DNA of 64,000 bases from Heliocidaris tuberculata (taxonomy: Eukaryota > Echinodermata > Echinoidea > Camarodonta > Echinometridae), in the NCBI GenBank assembly GCA_025618425.1, contig CM046839.1, forward strand, positions 1,128,784 through 1,192,783. Reading direction: 5' to 3'. Below are positions 14,001 to 24,722 of the stretch, piece after piece. The notes beneath the pieces are model-generated. The model did not search any database, was not told the origin of the DNA, and saw nothing but the letters and a program-made list of their open reading frames with translations. Position numbers and translations under genes: made by a program. Position 1 is the stretch's first letter, and every line of letters starts with the position of its first letter.

Positions 14001-15983
14001 ACATGGACGGACATGAAAAATTACGTAAAAGTAGAAGAGAGATATAAGGGAAATGAAATCTTGTATAATAATAAGTCTATTCAGCTGGAAGGCCACACTT
14101 TATTTGATGAAAATTTGTTTTTGAAAAATATATATCGACTTCACCATATTTGTGATGAACAAGGGTTATTAAAAAGGATGCATATTTTTTTTCTATGGGT
14201 TTAAGTAAAGAAGAAATTACAAAAATTGAAAAAATATATTCAGTAATTCCTCATGAATGGAAAAAGAAAGTTCAGCCTGCAAGGAAGTCTATCCACTGCG
14301 GTCTCAGTTTAGAAATAGTATTTGCAAAGAATGTTTATAAATTTGAAGAAATAAGTGCAAAGATTGTGTAAAGAAGTCAAATAAAGAAGAATGTAGAAAT
14401 TAGCTCAGCATGTTATAACTTAATGGAACTTTATAATATCACAATTAAGGAAGTGGAAAAGATTTTTGTTCAGCCAAGGCTGTGTACATTAGATAGTAAA
14501 CTGAGAGAGTTTCAGTTTAAATTATTGCATAGAATAGTCTATACAAACCATCACTTACATAGATTCAAACTTCGTGTAAATGGTTTGTGTTCATATTGCA
14601 ATATTTTGGAAGAAACCTATCAACATGTATTTTTTGAATGTAATATAATTAAAAGATTGTGGGGAAAATGTGCTGATAAATTTAATTTACCGATTTTAAA
14701 GAAATTATCTTGGAAAGAAATTCATGTTGGAATAAATGGGACTAATATGGAAACAGAGCAATTATTGAACCACATTATAATTTTGATTAAATTTATGATC
14801 TTTCATGGTAGAGAAAAGGGGATACTTCCAAATGTAAATGAAATTAAAGATAAATTACTTGAAAATAGGAAAGAAGAGAAAAGGCTTGCAATGGAAAAGG
14901 GAACTTTGTCAATTCACTTTAAAAAATGGGAACACTTCGAAGAATCAACCTCACAGCCCTCTACCCTGGCAGTCCTTCCTTAGTTGAGGTCCGTATCCTT
15001 TTTTTGTTGTTGTTGTTGTTGTTGTTGTTTTTTTATTGTGTTTGTTTGTTTGTTTGTTTTTTCTTTGTTTTGTTTTGTTTTGTTTTGTCTTTTTTTTTCT
15101 TTTCTTTCTTTTTCTTTTCTCCTTTTTCTTTTTTCTTTTTTTTTTCTTATGTGTAGTTTTCGGGGGGGGGAGTTGGTTTGTGAAGCGTGTGTGAGTGTGT
15201 GATTTTTTATTTATTTTTTTTTTCCTCATAGCTTCCTCAAAAATCATTTTGATTAAATGATATTGTAAATGGAAAAAAAAAATCATGTTTAATTTGAGAT
15301 CTATTTATATATATATGTGTGTTTGTTTGTGTTTTATAATGCAATTCATAGAGTTTCCTGTATCAAGATTCTGTTCTATATTACTATTCCCATTTTGATT
15401 ATAAATTGTTAAAGAAATGTGTATAGATTTGAGTCTAAGTTTATTTTTTCTGATTGGTATAATTTATACTCTTTTATAATCAGTAAAAATGTTTATAAAT
15501 GATTTCATGTAATATATCATTTCCATATGTTATATATGAGGAAGAAATAAAATATTATTTAAAACAAAAAATTCCACTATCGCGTCTTGGCGTTCGCCGA
15601 ACGTGCACGCCTATGGTGCACGCATAAAAAACGCACGCGCACAGAAAACTGCTCGCGCGGAACTCAACTCGAGTTGAGTTCCACGCGTCGATCGTTAACG
15701 CATTCCTTTATTTTCTTCAAACTCCTTAACTGCTAACCTGTAGAATGCCGGGTAAAGTTCTTTGGGGTTAATTTTATACATTCTAACTGTATACCAATTA
15801 TTATTTTTGGGGGGCCTCAGAGACCCTTTAAGCAAAGCTAATATTGGGGCGGGCTTGAGCCGAACATAGCGAATTGGAACGCCACTCTCATATCATGAAT
15901 GGACATAATATCTGACATATCTTCAAACATACAAACAATCTAATTATAAATAATCAAACCTGTCCTAACACAAAACGGAATGA

Positions 15984-16030
<47 letters not shown>

Positions 16031-19000
16031 CATGCCCGCTTCGCTCGCTCGCAAATAGCTATTACTTCATTGTGTTGTTACTAATGATACTACAATGGAT
16101 TTGAAAAACAAAATGAATAAAAATCATAATCTCCGAATAGTGCTGAGATGGATTAAAGGTACATCGATCGTCCTACCCGCTATTCCGATGCAAATTGGGG
16201 ACTGATTTTTTTTTTTCAAGATCACAATTGGTTCAAATGTTTTGCCCCCCCCCCTCCCCCTTGAAGTCAAGATCCAGATGAGCCATTGTGTTCTTGCCAA
16301 AACGAACGTAACAAAGGATGAATAAGAAAAGTTTTTTTATTTAAGTGTATTAACGAAATAATTTTCTAAACCTGCTTAACCCCACCCACTTAAAAAATCC
16401 TCCAAATCACTTCCCGGGCTCCGTATCTGTCAGTCATCAGTGAGCTAATAACGATTTTGCAAGTGAAAGTAGTGTTTAACTTTGTCAAAGCTGACACCTG
16501 TTACAATACAAAATACAATACCAACATAGGAGTTGCTATGTCGGACATACCGAGCAACAGCGGAAAAACAAAGGCAATGAGGGTGTATTGTATGAAAGCA
16601 TGCAATTCTATTATGAGCTTATGCTGAGCTGGGGGGAATTACATACCATTATCTATTCTACAATATAATAGACAGTGGTCCCCAACTCATTGTATGTAGA
16701 TGTATGTAGGCCTGCTCACACCAACATGTATCAACTTGCATTTGGATGGCACGGGCCCTCTAAAGAGCAATGTGATTCCTCATTTTTCTCTCTTTTCAGC
16801 CCATATGACTTGTTCCTTCGGGTTATACTGTATCTCTATTTATGGTAGTTTAATTATCACTCTGTAACATTTCTCTCCTTTTTTGTGTGTGTGTTTTAAA
16901 ATATGGATCAATAAATGAATCTGAATTTGAATTTGAATCTGAATCTGAATAAACACGCACCCTTGTCCACTAACAAGGTAAACAAATGCCCCAAAGTGTC
17001 AAGGTTTATTAATGATGTAAGAGCGAAAAATATGAGGAGAAAAGCAGAAATGAAGTGGAAGAGATCCTAAATGATTACCGTGTGTTTAATAGAGCTCGCA
17101 TTTAGCCACAGTTGTAATGAATAAAGCTCCTAAACGTACTATACCCATTGTAAGATAAGATAAGATAAGATTGTATTCACTCTATCGACCCCCAATAGGG
17201 GTATGAGAGCACAGAATATTTACAACAATATGAATGGTATACTGAATACATGTACATGGGTATATAGTTTACATATTAAACAACATTTCTCAACAAAACA
17301 TTCAACTAACAACTATAAATATATATACTGTGTAAATACAACTAATGTACTAAACGTATAAGATTTTTAACTATTCTACCACTACGTGTAACAACCTGAC
17401 TTTGATCGTCACCTACAGCATCAACAACTTCATCCTCTTTGGATATATATCTAAATTGCTGCATAATCATTTTAACAAATTAAACAAGCTTTTCAAGCTG
17501 GCAAGCATTTTTTGTAAGAAGAATTTCAGCCATTACTGTTGTATTTGGTCAATGTATATTAAAATCTGACAAATACAGTTTTCTCTAATTAATAAAAAAT
17601 GGGCAAACAACCAAATAGTTATATTCATCACCAATATCTAATGATGTACAGAGTGTGCATAAACTTTCATTTAACAAATTAGAGTTGAAACGACCTGACG
17701 ACTGTTATTAGCTGGTAATCTATGTGTTCGACATCTAAACTTACATAATAGTGTTGCATCTGCACTATTCAAAAGAAACAAATATTTTTCAAACTCTAGC
17801 TCAAGTATAAATATCCTGTAATTAAGGCACACCCGATTGGACCAGGTTGCTGCTTGCCATTCCTGTTTAAACATATCAGCTAGTATCAAAAGTAATGCAC
17901 CTAAAATCCAATCGGTATAGAAAGCCACACATTAGTGAATCCTGCATTATTCAATATATTTTCAATACAGGTCATGTTAGCCAAGATGATGAAAAATATA
18001 TCTCCTCATTTTCATGTAATCTTCTTATTAGTCTGTAGAATAAAAAAGTATATTTTGACTGTTCTCCCTTGACTTTTCTTTACCCAAAACCAATCATTCC
18101 ACATTTAACATAATCAATTATTACACAACGACTAGTTTCACCATATACCATAGGGTCGGGTGCACACTTATTTACTTGCAAGATCGTTCTTAAAAATTTC
18201 CTATGAAAAACTTCTATTTTGGGGGGTACAATATAACATATTTCATTAACTATGGGTTAAAGCGATACTTTATATCTTCAGCTGCGATACAAAATTATAT
18301 TGTTGTGTTCTGAATTAATTAATTACTAATACACAAAAAACAAATTTTCACTTTGACTTTTTTTATAGAAAAGAAATATAATCAAAGAAACGAAATATAA
18401 TCAAAGCATTATGGTTAGAATTGTATTTTCTGATGGTCATGATAAGTCCGACATCTTTCAACTTTACCATGACGAAGGGGTAATTTGATTCAAATTTCAA
18501 CTTTTGACTTATCAACAATAAACTAGATGAATTCTCAAACGCGCCGAAAAAGTCGAAATTTATGCCTCCTCCCTTGCCAGATAAGAAATATATCGCACAT
18601 TCATGTCGATTTGTTTTTTATCGATTCTATTCTTAATAAAGATGTCATTCCATTTGACCAAGTTAAAGCTGATAAGCCAAGTGGTTCATGGGGTTAAAGA
18701 TCACAAGCAGAGTTGCCACATGGCTGAATTCTTTAATCTAATCAGATCATTGTCACCCTAGTTTGCACACATGTACCAAGTTTGAATGTTAAGATGTCAA
18801 ACTGTGCTCAAGTTATTGCAAGAACAGTCTATTTACACTTTTACAGGTATATAACATCCTCTGTGACCTTTGACCTTTGAACCCATGACCCCCAAATCTA
18901 ATCAAATCACTGTCACCCAATTATATACATGTGTGCCAAGTGTGAAGTTGATCAATTAAATCGTTCTTGAGTTATTGTGAGAACCATCTATTTCCCGGTA

Positions 19001-21994
19001 GATAATGACCTCTGTGACCTTTGATCGTTGACCTCGTGATCCCATAACTCAGATCATCATCATCATCATTCCTATATGCATACATGAGCCAAGTTTGAAA
19101 TTGCTTCGCCAAATGGTTCTGAAGTTATAACAAGAACAATCCATTTTCATATATACAATGACCTCTGTGAATTCTGATATTTGACCTGGTGACCCCAAAA
19201 TCTAATCAGATAATCATCTCTCCGATCTGCATACATGAACCAAGTTTGAAGTTGATTCGCCAAATGGTTCTTAAGTTATATTGAGAACAAGCCATTTTCA
19301 TATATGCAATGACCTCTGTGACCTTTGACCTCATGACCCTAAAATCTAATCAGACTATTGTCCCTCCCATATGCATACATGAGCAAAGTCTGAGGTTGAT
19401 ACGCCAAATGTTTCTTAAGTTATCGCGAGAACAAGTCATTTTCATATATACAATGATCTCTGTGACCTTTGACCTTGTGACCCCCAAATCTAATCAGATA
19501 ATTTTTTCTCCCATATGCATACATGAGTCAAGTTTCAAGTTGATCTGCCAAATGATTTTTAAGTTATCGTGAGAACGAAAACGGGACGGACGGACGGACG
19601 GACGGACAACCCGAAAACCTAATGCCTCCGGCACCCACCTTCGGTGGGCGGAGGCATGCAAAATGTCCTACACCCAGTATGTATACAATGGGGATTAATG
19701 TAAATAATTCATAAAATATCAAAACTGAAGGGAAAAGAAGAAAAGAAAACAGGAGCCAATCGACGATTTTTTACTCTTATACTTGACTTCAAAATAATGG
19801 TCAAAATCTATGAGAAATGGCATATATTATTCAACAGGCAGAACACTTTGGAAAGATTGTTTACCACTGATTATGTTTGCATCCTCAATAAATATCTACA
19901 ATTTTTTTTCAGGAAACCTCTATATAGTCACATTTTATGGTAATGTATTAAACTTGTACTCCAATATTACAGTATATAAGGCCTGTATGGATATTTCCCT
20001 CTTTTAACATTCTGTGTCAGTGCTCCTTTTTCTTTATACATGTACATGTATTGTAATGCGCAGTTGAGTATACGTGGAGTAAAAAAAAAAAAAAAAAAAA
20101 AATCAGCGAGATTTTGATTGGTAATATCTTTTTAAAAATGTAGTGAACCATCCTGAATGAAAATTTGCAGGTAATATTATTGTATGAGTATCTCCTAACC
20201 TTAGAATGAATTTCACAATGATTCAAGCCAAAACCACATAGTTATGAATTTTTTTTTGTAAGACGTAACATTTTTCGAACGTCAGTATCGCAGTATAGCA
20301 TCCAGTGTGAGCTGCAACAGGGATTACTTCAACAAGTTACAAGGAGAGCGAGTTGAATAACATTATCAGTGCATAATAAGCGTATACCTGCATGTCACTT
20401 CTGCATGTTACGAAAAACCTTTTATTTCCATTGGAGTCATTCTATCTCGTAAATTCTACGTGAAATCGTCATTGATCGTTTTAGTTTTATATTTCATTTG
20501 TAAAACGTTATGAATATGTATTTAATACAAGAAGCAAAAGAAAGTATTCCAAGAAGTTTTTTGTTGCAACTGGTGATTTACCTACTTCTTCAACTCATTT
20601 ATATGAACAATGTACCATGATGTACTGTAGGCCTTATTGTAAAAAAAAAATGTTTGGTAAAAATCTGACCAACGTGACGGTAATTATGTGTCAGACCAAC
20701 ATTTGGGCAATTTATGCCCAACATGGGTGATTTTTTTTGTTGCTCAATTTAAAGAAAAAGTGACCGTGGTTGGGCAAAACATTACCCAAGTTGGGTGTAA
20801 ATTGCCTTTATTAATTACAATCATGTTAGTCAAATTGCTACCCAACATTTTTTACAGTGTAGGAAACACTGAAACAAACATTGTTTGCATGAAGGTAACA
20901 ACTGTTATTTATTTAACTCCTCAAATATTGATTTCAAGATAAGCAGCAATAAAAATTCTATATCTATTCTCTGAAGATCTATGAACATTGGTAAAAGATG
21001 TCCTTTAGGTTTCTACCCATTAAAAAAAAAAATTGATATAGCCACTATGCCTCCCTAAAAGAAAGGCTAATTACCCAATGTTTGTGTAAATGAAACTGAT
21101 CTTAAAGTGTACCACCCACCTGAGAAAAGGAATTTATATACCGCTAGGAAGTATAAAATTAACCTCAAAAAACTTTATCTGAAATTCTATAGGTCAACAG
21201 TTTAGGATCATGAAGGAAATAAAGAATAACATGAAGGTGTTCTCGCGGAACCGAACCTCCGAGCTGGGTTCCGCGCGAGCTTTCATCTTGGCGAGCGCGT
21301 ACGGGTGCGTTGAGTAGTCTACTCACGAGTCGCTTTTATGCTTGTAGAATGTATAATCAAACTTGTAATATATCTTTATAGAAGTGATATTCGAAGCCCA
21401 TATTTGGAATATAGTAGAATGACATGGAACCTCTAACATACAGAGTAAAATATTTTTTGGTGATTGGTACCCTTCAATTTTAACACCAGTTTTGTAATAA
21501 GAATTAAAGTTAATGTGAGAGCTTTCCACGAAATGGGCTTATTGGACACTGTTGCTATTCAATGCACTCTCTTTGTAGCATTTGAAAAATGTTAAGTCTT
21601 ATAAAAATGATAATAACTTAGTATTTTTTGCTAAGATTATAGTCAAATTCTCACAACATTTTGGTGATACTACTATAACATTATCTACGAAATTTCATTG
21701 AAGATGGTTAAGTACTTTTAAGATGTTGTCAATCAAAATCTCGATGTATTTTTTTGGACACCCCGTACATGACATCTGTACAGAAATTGTGCGATATAAA
21801 TTAATGATTATTATCTTTGTTATTATCATTATCATCATTCTTCTTCTTTTCTTCTTCTTCCTCTCATTCTCATTATAGCAGTAATATTATTATTATCATT
21901 ACTACTACTACTGCTACTACTACTACTACAACTACTACTACAGCCACCACTACTACTCTTACTCCTCCTACTACTACTAATTCTTCTTCTTCTG

Positions 21995-22029
<35 letters not shown>

Positions 22030-22119
22030 ACTACAATAAATTCTACTACCACCACCACCACCACTACTACTACTATACTACCACTACTACTACTTCTCTT
22101 ACTCCTACTAAAGCTACTA

Positions 22120-22180
<61 letters not shown>

Positions 22181-22221
22181 GCTACTACTACTACTACTAC
22201 TACTACTACTCCTACATCCAT

Positions 22222-22269
<48 letters not shown>

Positions 22270-22827
22270 CCCTACCACTAGTACTACTGTCATCATTATT
22301 ATTGTTATTATTATTTTTTGTATCATTTGTTTATAAATTTATTATTATTGATTTTTTTTTTTTTTGGGGGGGGGGGAAGGGTAATGGGATGTCTGGCACA
22401 CAAAATATTTGTGTTACCACATCTAACGTGGGATCGATTACTTCACGGATGCAAGGGACTTTCTCGGCATGCGGGATGCAGCATAATAGCTTTTCACTGA
22501 AATAGGATGAAATTAATTTATGACAAAGAAATACTTACCGAAAGACAAAGAGGTTGCGATGCCATATATGAACTTCCAGTACATTATGTATTCTTTGCCC
22601 TGTGAGTAGAAAGAAAAAAAAGTAAATGTTGATAATTATCGAAGTCTAATCACCGTTGCCATTAAAATAGCATATTGCCATTTATTCTTATTATTTTTTA
22701 AATTTTGAGGAAAAGGTGCTTTTTATCATACACTATCTGTATTAAAGAGTTACAAATTCATGAAACGGGGTCTGTACTTTCTGATTTAATAATAAGGACA
22801 GTCTTTAGTAAGTTGCCAACTCACCAT
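2512..22827 (-). CDS. Gene B (partial): paralogue of gene A, first three exons
   Basis: Exon 1 ends with ATG at 22827-22825 before GTGAGT. Exon 2 is 22599-22539 (61 nt) and exon 3 is 2745-2512 (234 nt). Splice phases, exon lengths and sequence match gene A exons 1-3. The protein starts M-GKEYIMYWKFIYGIATSLSF and continues into the cysteine module. Exon 3 ends with a GTAAAT donor in phase 1, so an EGF exon is expected beyond the left edge (in gene A the next exon is 7 kb further on). Intron 1 is 225 bp and intron 2 is 19.8 kb, against 4.5 kb in gene A. Intron 2 contains the satellite, LINEs, tandem-repeat element and (ACT)n tract. Whether gene B is intact or expressed cannot be judged from this window. 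Confidence 0.75.
3360..4955. repeat. Satellite array, about 95-bp period
   Basis: About 16 diverged units share TTCGATAAAAACATTTTGCG, TTTATTTGGGTTGTATATT and ACGCGCCAAATCAATTTTC. At least three unit subtypes recur: one with GTTTTGTGTTGAATACTTGATT (3795, 4477), one with TCATTAGGTC, and the standard one, so there is some higher-order order. A 90-bp foreign piece ending in (AATA)n interrupts it at about 3985-4075. Short reading frames in it come from the repeat. Confidence 0.9.
3985..4075 (+). mobile_element. Short insert with (AATA)n tail in the satellite
   Basis: This segment breaks the 95-bp periodicity and ends CATAAATAAAACACG then AATAAATAAATAAATAAATA, like a LINE 3' end or a processed insertion. 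Confidence 0.4.
4963..6133 (+). pseudogene. L1-like retrotransposon ORF1 (frameshifted), with 5' leader
   Basis: ORF1 begins at the ATG at 5158 (good context) or 5128. It encodes a Ser/Pro/Thr-rich N-terminus, a coiled coil (about codons 50-110, KKEMKEMKQEMDKIEKE), an RRM-like domain (ENLVFLNIPE, RIEYQRIHRVQ) and a C-terminal part (RYLRYKDKVAV, ITDDLSKRVRMIRK). This is the usual L1 ORF1p order. A one-base slip in a T7 run (5853-5859) sends the frame to a stop at 5892. The protein continues in the next frame as KLFIDHVWLPLKDQQKF to a stop at 6133. The sequence from 4963 to 5157 is GC-richer than its surroundings and may be the 5' UTR. ORF2 does not follow directly; an ORF2 of this clade lies at 11.2 kb on the same strand. 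Confidence 0.8.
6134..6941. other. No convincing gene
   Basis: AT-rich sequence after the LINE ORF1. A 91-codon Lys-rich frame at 6606-6881 has low complexity and no recognisable domain, so it is not called. Confidence 0.5.
6942..7345. repeat. Two-copy tandem duplication, about 209-bp period
   Basis: Copy 1 starts GATGATGATTCTAACAC at 6942 and copy 2 GATGATGGTTCTAACAC at 7151. Both contain CTTGACTGTATAAATTATTT, GAGCATTTGAACAACGGTAT and TGCATGCAGGCTCTTA in the same order. Confidence 0.9.
7740..10000. repeat. Segmental tandem repeat, about 0.65-0.88 kb units
   Basis: Three blocks recur in the same order. Block X (TGACATTAACACTTAAAGTG) is complete at about 7820, 8702 and 9354, with truncated copies at 8539 and 9200. 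Block Y (GTGTGGCTGATAATTGATG) is at about 8260, 8937 and 9655. Block Z (TTACAAGTGTCTTTATATTG) is at about 8480, 9140 and 9940. Copies are over 90% alike by eye. It looks like repeated unequal crossing-over of one segment inside intron 2 of gene B. Short minus-strand frames shared by the copies come from this duplication. Confidence 0.88.
9804..9919. repeat. Polypurine (GA-rich) tract, about 115 bp
   Basis: Almost pure A/G on the plus strand, found only in the third copy of the segmental repeat, where the other copies have a short A-rich run. Confidence 0.9.
11190..15575 (+). pseudogene. L1/Tx1-like LINE ORF2 (endonuclease-reverse transcriptase), decayed
   Basis: APE-type endonuclease motifs are LTLNVKGI, DIVCLQETY, GRGVLVLI, LGGDFNVI, SRLDYWIIS and PDHSAVNL. 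RT motifs are NKSPGNDGLSVEFY, NYRPIS, IAIDFEKAFDS (motif A), GVRQGDPLSPYLF (B) and YADDITLF (C), followed by LGIYF and a C-terminal CSYC...HVFFEC knuckle. The RT centre is intact, but the frame is broken by a TGA at 11245-11247, a frameshift near 11790, a TAA near 12821, a frameshift near 13115, a frameshift in a T run near 14190, and a TAA near 14370. The last coding piece ends at 14983. A T/G-rich 3' UTR runs to AAATAAAATATT and an A-rich end near 15570. This is an old, inactive copy within intron 2 of gene B. Confidence 0.88.
15659..15682. repeat. Perfect 24-bp palindrome centred on CTCGAG
   Basis: GGAACTCAACTC and its reverse complement, inside a GC-rich island (15590-15700) unlike its surroundings. 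A related inverted sequence is at 21245-21285. Confidence 0.85.
15987..16027. repeat. (A)41 homopolymer
   Basis: An uninterrupted A run. It may be a retro-insertion tail, but no element body is recognised upstream. Confidence 0.95.
16790..16957 (+). mobile_element. LINE 3' end with (GAATCT/GAATTT)n tail
   Basis: CCTTCGGGTTATACTGTATC, then GTTTTAAAATATGGATCAAT and AAATGAATCT, then hexamer repeats from about 16916. This matches the layout of CR1/L2-type 3' ends. No coding part remains. Confidence 0.5.
17148..18240 (-). mobile_element. Non-LTR retrotransposon C-terminal fragment, antisense
   Basis: Minus-strand frames encode MVYGETSR, IDYVKCGM and, at 17671-17928, NRVCLNYRIF, FEKYLFLL and KFRCRTHRLPA. 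These align with CTNYRIF, LENYLIQL and KFRCSNHKLPV of the LINE at 54.7-55.7 kb, so both belong to one family. Several stops break it. The 3' end carries a (TTATC)n tail at 17153-17171, next to CCCCTATTGGGG. Confidence 0.75.
18650..19660 (+). mobile_element. Tandem-repeat element with (GGAC)n tract and terminal hairpin
   Basis: About six imperfect units of roughly 150 bp carry CTCTGTGACCTTTGACC (unit anchors at 18859, 19010, 19163, 19314, 19458). They are followed by (GGAC)n at 19584-19608 and a hairpin at 19623-19656. This layout (tandem core, tetranucleotide microsatellite, short unique end) resembles the pearl/Helentron-like non-autonomous elements described from bivalves and echinoderms. 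The family assignment is inference. Confidence 0.65.
19623..19656. repeat. Hairpin with TTCG loop at the element end
   Basis: TGCCTCCG ... CCCACC, TTCG, GGTGGG, CGGAGGCA, with a three-base bulge. Very stable for its length. Confidence 0.8.
19661..20629. other. No gene seen
   Basis: AT-rich, with an A20 run at about 20081. No TIR or coding signal recognised. Confidence 0.5.
20630..20866. mobile_element. MITE with TIRs
   Basis: The left end (TTGTAAAAAA...TGTTTGGTA) and right end (TACCCAACATTTTTTACAGTG) are inverted. TGGGCAA/TTGCCCA motifs pair inside. Confidence 0.55.
21235..21310. repeat. GC-rich dispersed repeat
   Basis: GGTTCCGCGCGAGC here is the inverted counterpart of GCTCGCGCGGAAC at 15648. 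Both sit in isolated GC-rich islands in AT-rich DNA. Confidence 0.5.
21897..22292. repeat. (ACT)n microsatellite, about 400 bp
   Basis: ACT/CTA repeats with interspersed GCT, ACC and TTC triplets. It gives long homopolymeric frames on both strands, none coding. It lies about 250 bp from exon 2 of gene B, inside intron 2. Confidence 0.95.
22539..22599 (-). CDS. Gene B exon 2: signal peptide core
   Basis: A 61-nt exon with a strong acceptor (T-rich tract, CTACTCACAG) and a GTAAGT donor. It encodes MYWKFIYGIATSLSF preceded by GKEYI. It aligns without gaps to 57896-57956. Confidence 0.75.
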
Positions 22828-22860
22828 CTTGATCAAGCTTCAAAATCTTCCTAGGAGATA
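22825..22860 (-). CDS. Gene B exon 1: leader ending in start codon
   Basis: The exon ends GATCAAGATG before GTGAGT (22824-22819). The segment TTTTGAAGCTTGATCAAGATG-like leader matches the gene A leader in its last 20 bases. An in-frame TGA lies just upstream, so this ATG is the start in this frame. The 5' end of the exon is unknown; only the homologous part is drawn. Confidence 0.55.
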
Positions 22861-23297
22861 TTATCAATGAGATCCAATTCTGCGTTATATTGCCGAGATG
22901 TTAACTTATCTATCTTCACCGCAGTCACGGTTGTGCTGGCAACACGAAATTTATTGCTTATCCAATACGCATGAGAAGAGAGAAATCAATAAAAAATTTA
23001 TTCTTTCAAAATCCTTGAAAGCACTTGACATCAAAAGCTATTGAGAATTACTTTTCTGAAATCGTTGATATTTTATTGAAGCTAAGTAGGTAATTTTACT
23101 GCCTTCGCTTTACGACTAGCTTTAATAAGAACCCGACTAAAATGAACCCTCATTACGCGTTGAAACCATCGATCTCTACGGTTGAACCAATTTCTGTTGG
23201 CGCCTGCTAGTAACATAGAAATATATTCGGTATATTGTGAGATACACAGACACGGATGCACCGTCTGAATAAGTTTGTGATTGCTTATGATTGTAAC

Positions 23298-23552
23298 CAG
23301 GGGCGGCGCTACAGGGGGGTAGAGGGGGCGACCACCCCCCTATGATTTTTCAAGTAGTGAAAAAAGAAAAAAAAAAGAAGAAAAAAGAAGAAAAGGAGGA
23401 ATAAAAGGGAAGAAAGAAGAAAGCGGAGTATTAAAAAGAGAGGTCTTAGACATATAACTCTATATTACCCCTGTTATTTAATGGAGAAAAAATATGACGT
23501 CATCTTTAGGTCGTCTTGCCCCTCCTATCAAAATACCCTGGCGCCGCCCCTG
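23298..23552. mobile_element. hAT-type MITE, 255 bp, with 8-bp TSD
   Basis: Ends CAGGGGCGGCGC and GCGCCGCCCCTG are inverted repeats. Both sides carry ATTGTAAC (23290-23297 and 23553-23560), an exact 8-bp target duplication typical of hAT elements. Confidence 0.9.
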
Positions 23553-23699
23553 ATTGTAACAATTTCGCATAAATGTTTTCTTTAAGGGTGCAGAATATCT
23601 GAGATTCTATATTTGGGCCATCAATTCCTCTGTTCCTCTACTACAGACAAAATGATAATAAGAAGCTTCCATAACTCTGAATTTCTAAAGGTCGAATAA

Positions 23700-23785
23700 A
23701 CACAATCACACACACAACCCCCCCCCCCCATCACACACAAACACACACACACGCGCCCACACACACCCGCACATACACAAATATA
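23700..23785. repeat. CA-rich low-complexity tract with C11 run
   Basis: (CA)n variants interrupted by CCC and a C run. No coding value. Confidence 0.9.
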
Positions 23786-23998
23786 AACAAATCTGACAAA
23801 GAAGGGAGAACCCAACCAGATCAGATGGGGAGAGCTCACAACCGCCCCTAAAATTAAAATTCTGGCTACGCGGTTGCCCATTTGCTCAGTACAGATAATG
23901 TCATAAATTTTATTTTCTTAGTTTTTGAAGAAGGAATAGATTTGTTTCATAAAGGTTTTGTTCAAGAATTTGCGCAATGATTATATTTAAGGTGCATG

Positions 23999-24722
23999 CA
24001 GTGACGTATCTTGGGATTATGGCCCGGGGCAAAACAATGAAGTTACGCCCCCCCCCCCCATGAGTGCCCAAACTAAGCTACGTTATTGTACAAGCGAGGG
24101 AGCAATTAAGCGACTGATCTGCATATTTTTCTTGTGCAATTAACTAAGGATATTTTGGCATTTGACCACCGAAACTGAGAAGCTCGAATTTTGTACATTG
24201 ATAAACTATTTTCTATTCACTCACTTCAATTGGGATCAAAACAAACGAAAATCCTTGAGAAATAGGCAAGAAATTCGGCAAGGCGACCTGAAGTTGAGAT
24301 TTCTTTCAAAATAATGTGGAACCTTTGCAAATGCTGTTTTATACACTTTATCCTATATAGGGGGCGCAATATTAGCAGAAGTCAGACGAAATTTATATGA
24401 TAGCGAGCAAAGCAACAGTTACATCTTTATTTTTAAAATTTTGAACCCTTTAAGCTATTTAAGAAATTTATACTGGGGGCGCGAAATTACGAGATCCTGA
24501 AAGAAAATAAATATGTGAGGGAAGAAAGCGACAGAGCTCTGGAAAATTTTCGCATTTCAAACCCTCAAAAACTAGATTTCTTGTGCATTTACCCTGCGGA
24601 TTTTGGAACGCATAAGGATTATGATTTTTCTTCATTTCCCTCTTTTTTCCCCCCTCTCTCCTTTGTGTTTTTTGCGCCCCTCCAAGTGCCGCCCGTGGCA
24701 CGTGCCCCTAGCTACGCCACTG
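23999..24722. mobile_element. hAT-type non-autonomous element, 724 bp
   Basis: Ends CAGTGACGTATCT and AGCTACGCCACTG form TIRs. The flanks GGTGCATG and GTTGCATG are an 8-bp TSD with one mismatch. It is of the same family as 48293-49141: both contain GCCCGTGGCACGTGCC-like and GGGGCGC-AAAT segments. Confidence 0.85.

Noticed and set aside
14926..15286. Cys/Phe-rich and Lys-rich frames after the LINE
   Set aside because: They lie in the T/G-rich LINE 3' UTR and are low complexity.
19309..19572. 87-codon frame with internal repeat
   Set aside because: It is a read-through of two units of the 150-bp tandem-repeat element.
21817..22326. Overlapping long frames on both strands in the (ACT)n tract
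   Set aside because: Pure trinucleotide repeat translated in several frames; no non-repetitive coding sequence.
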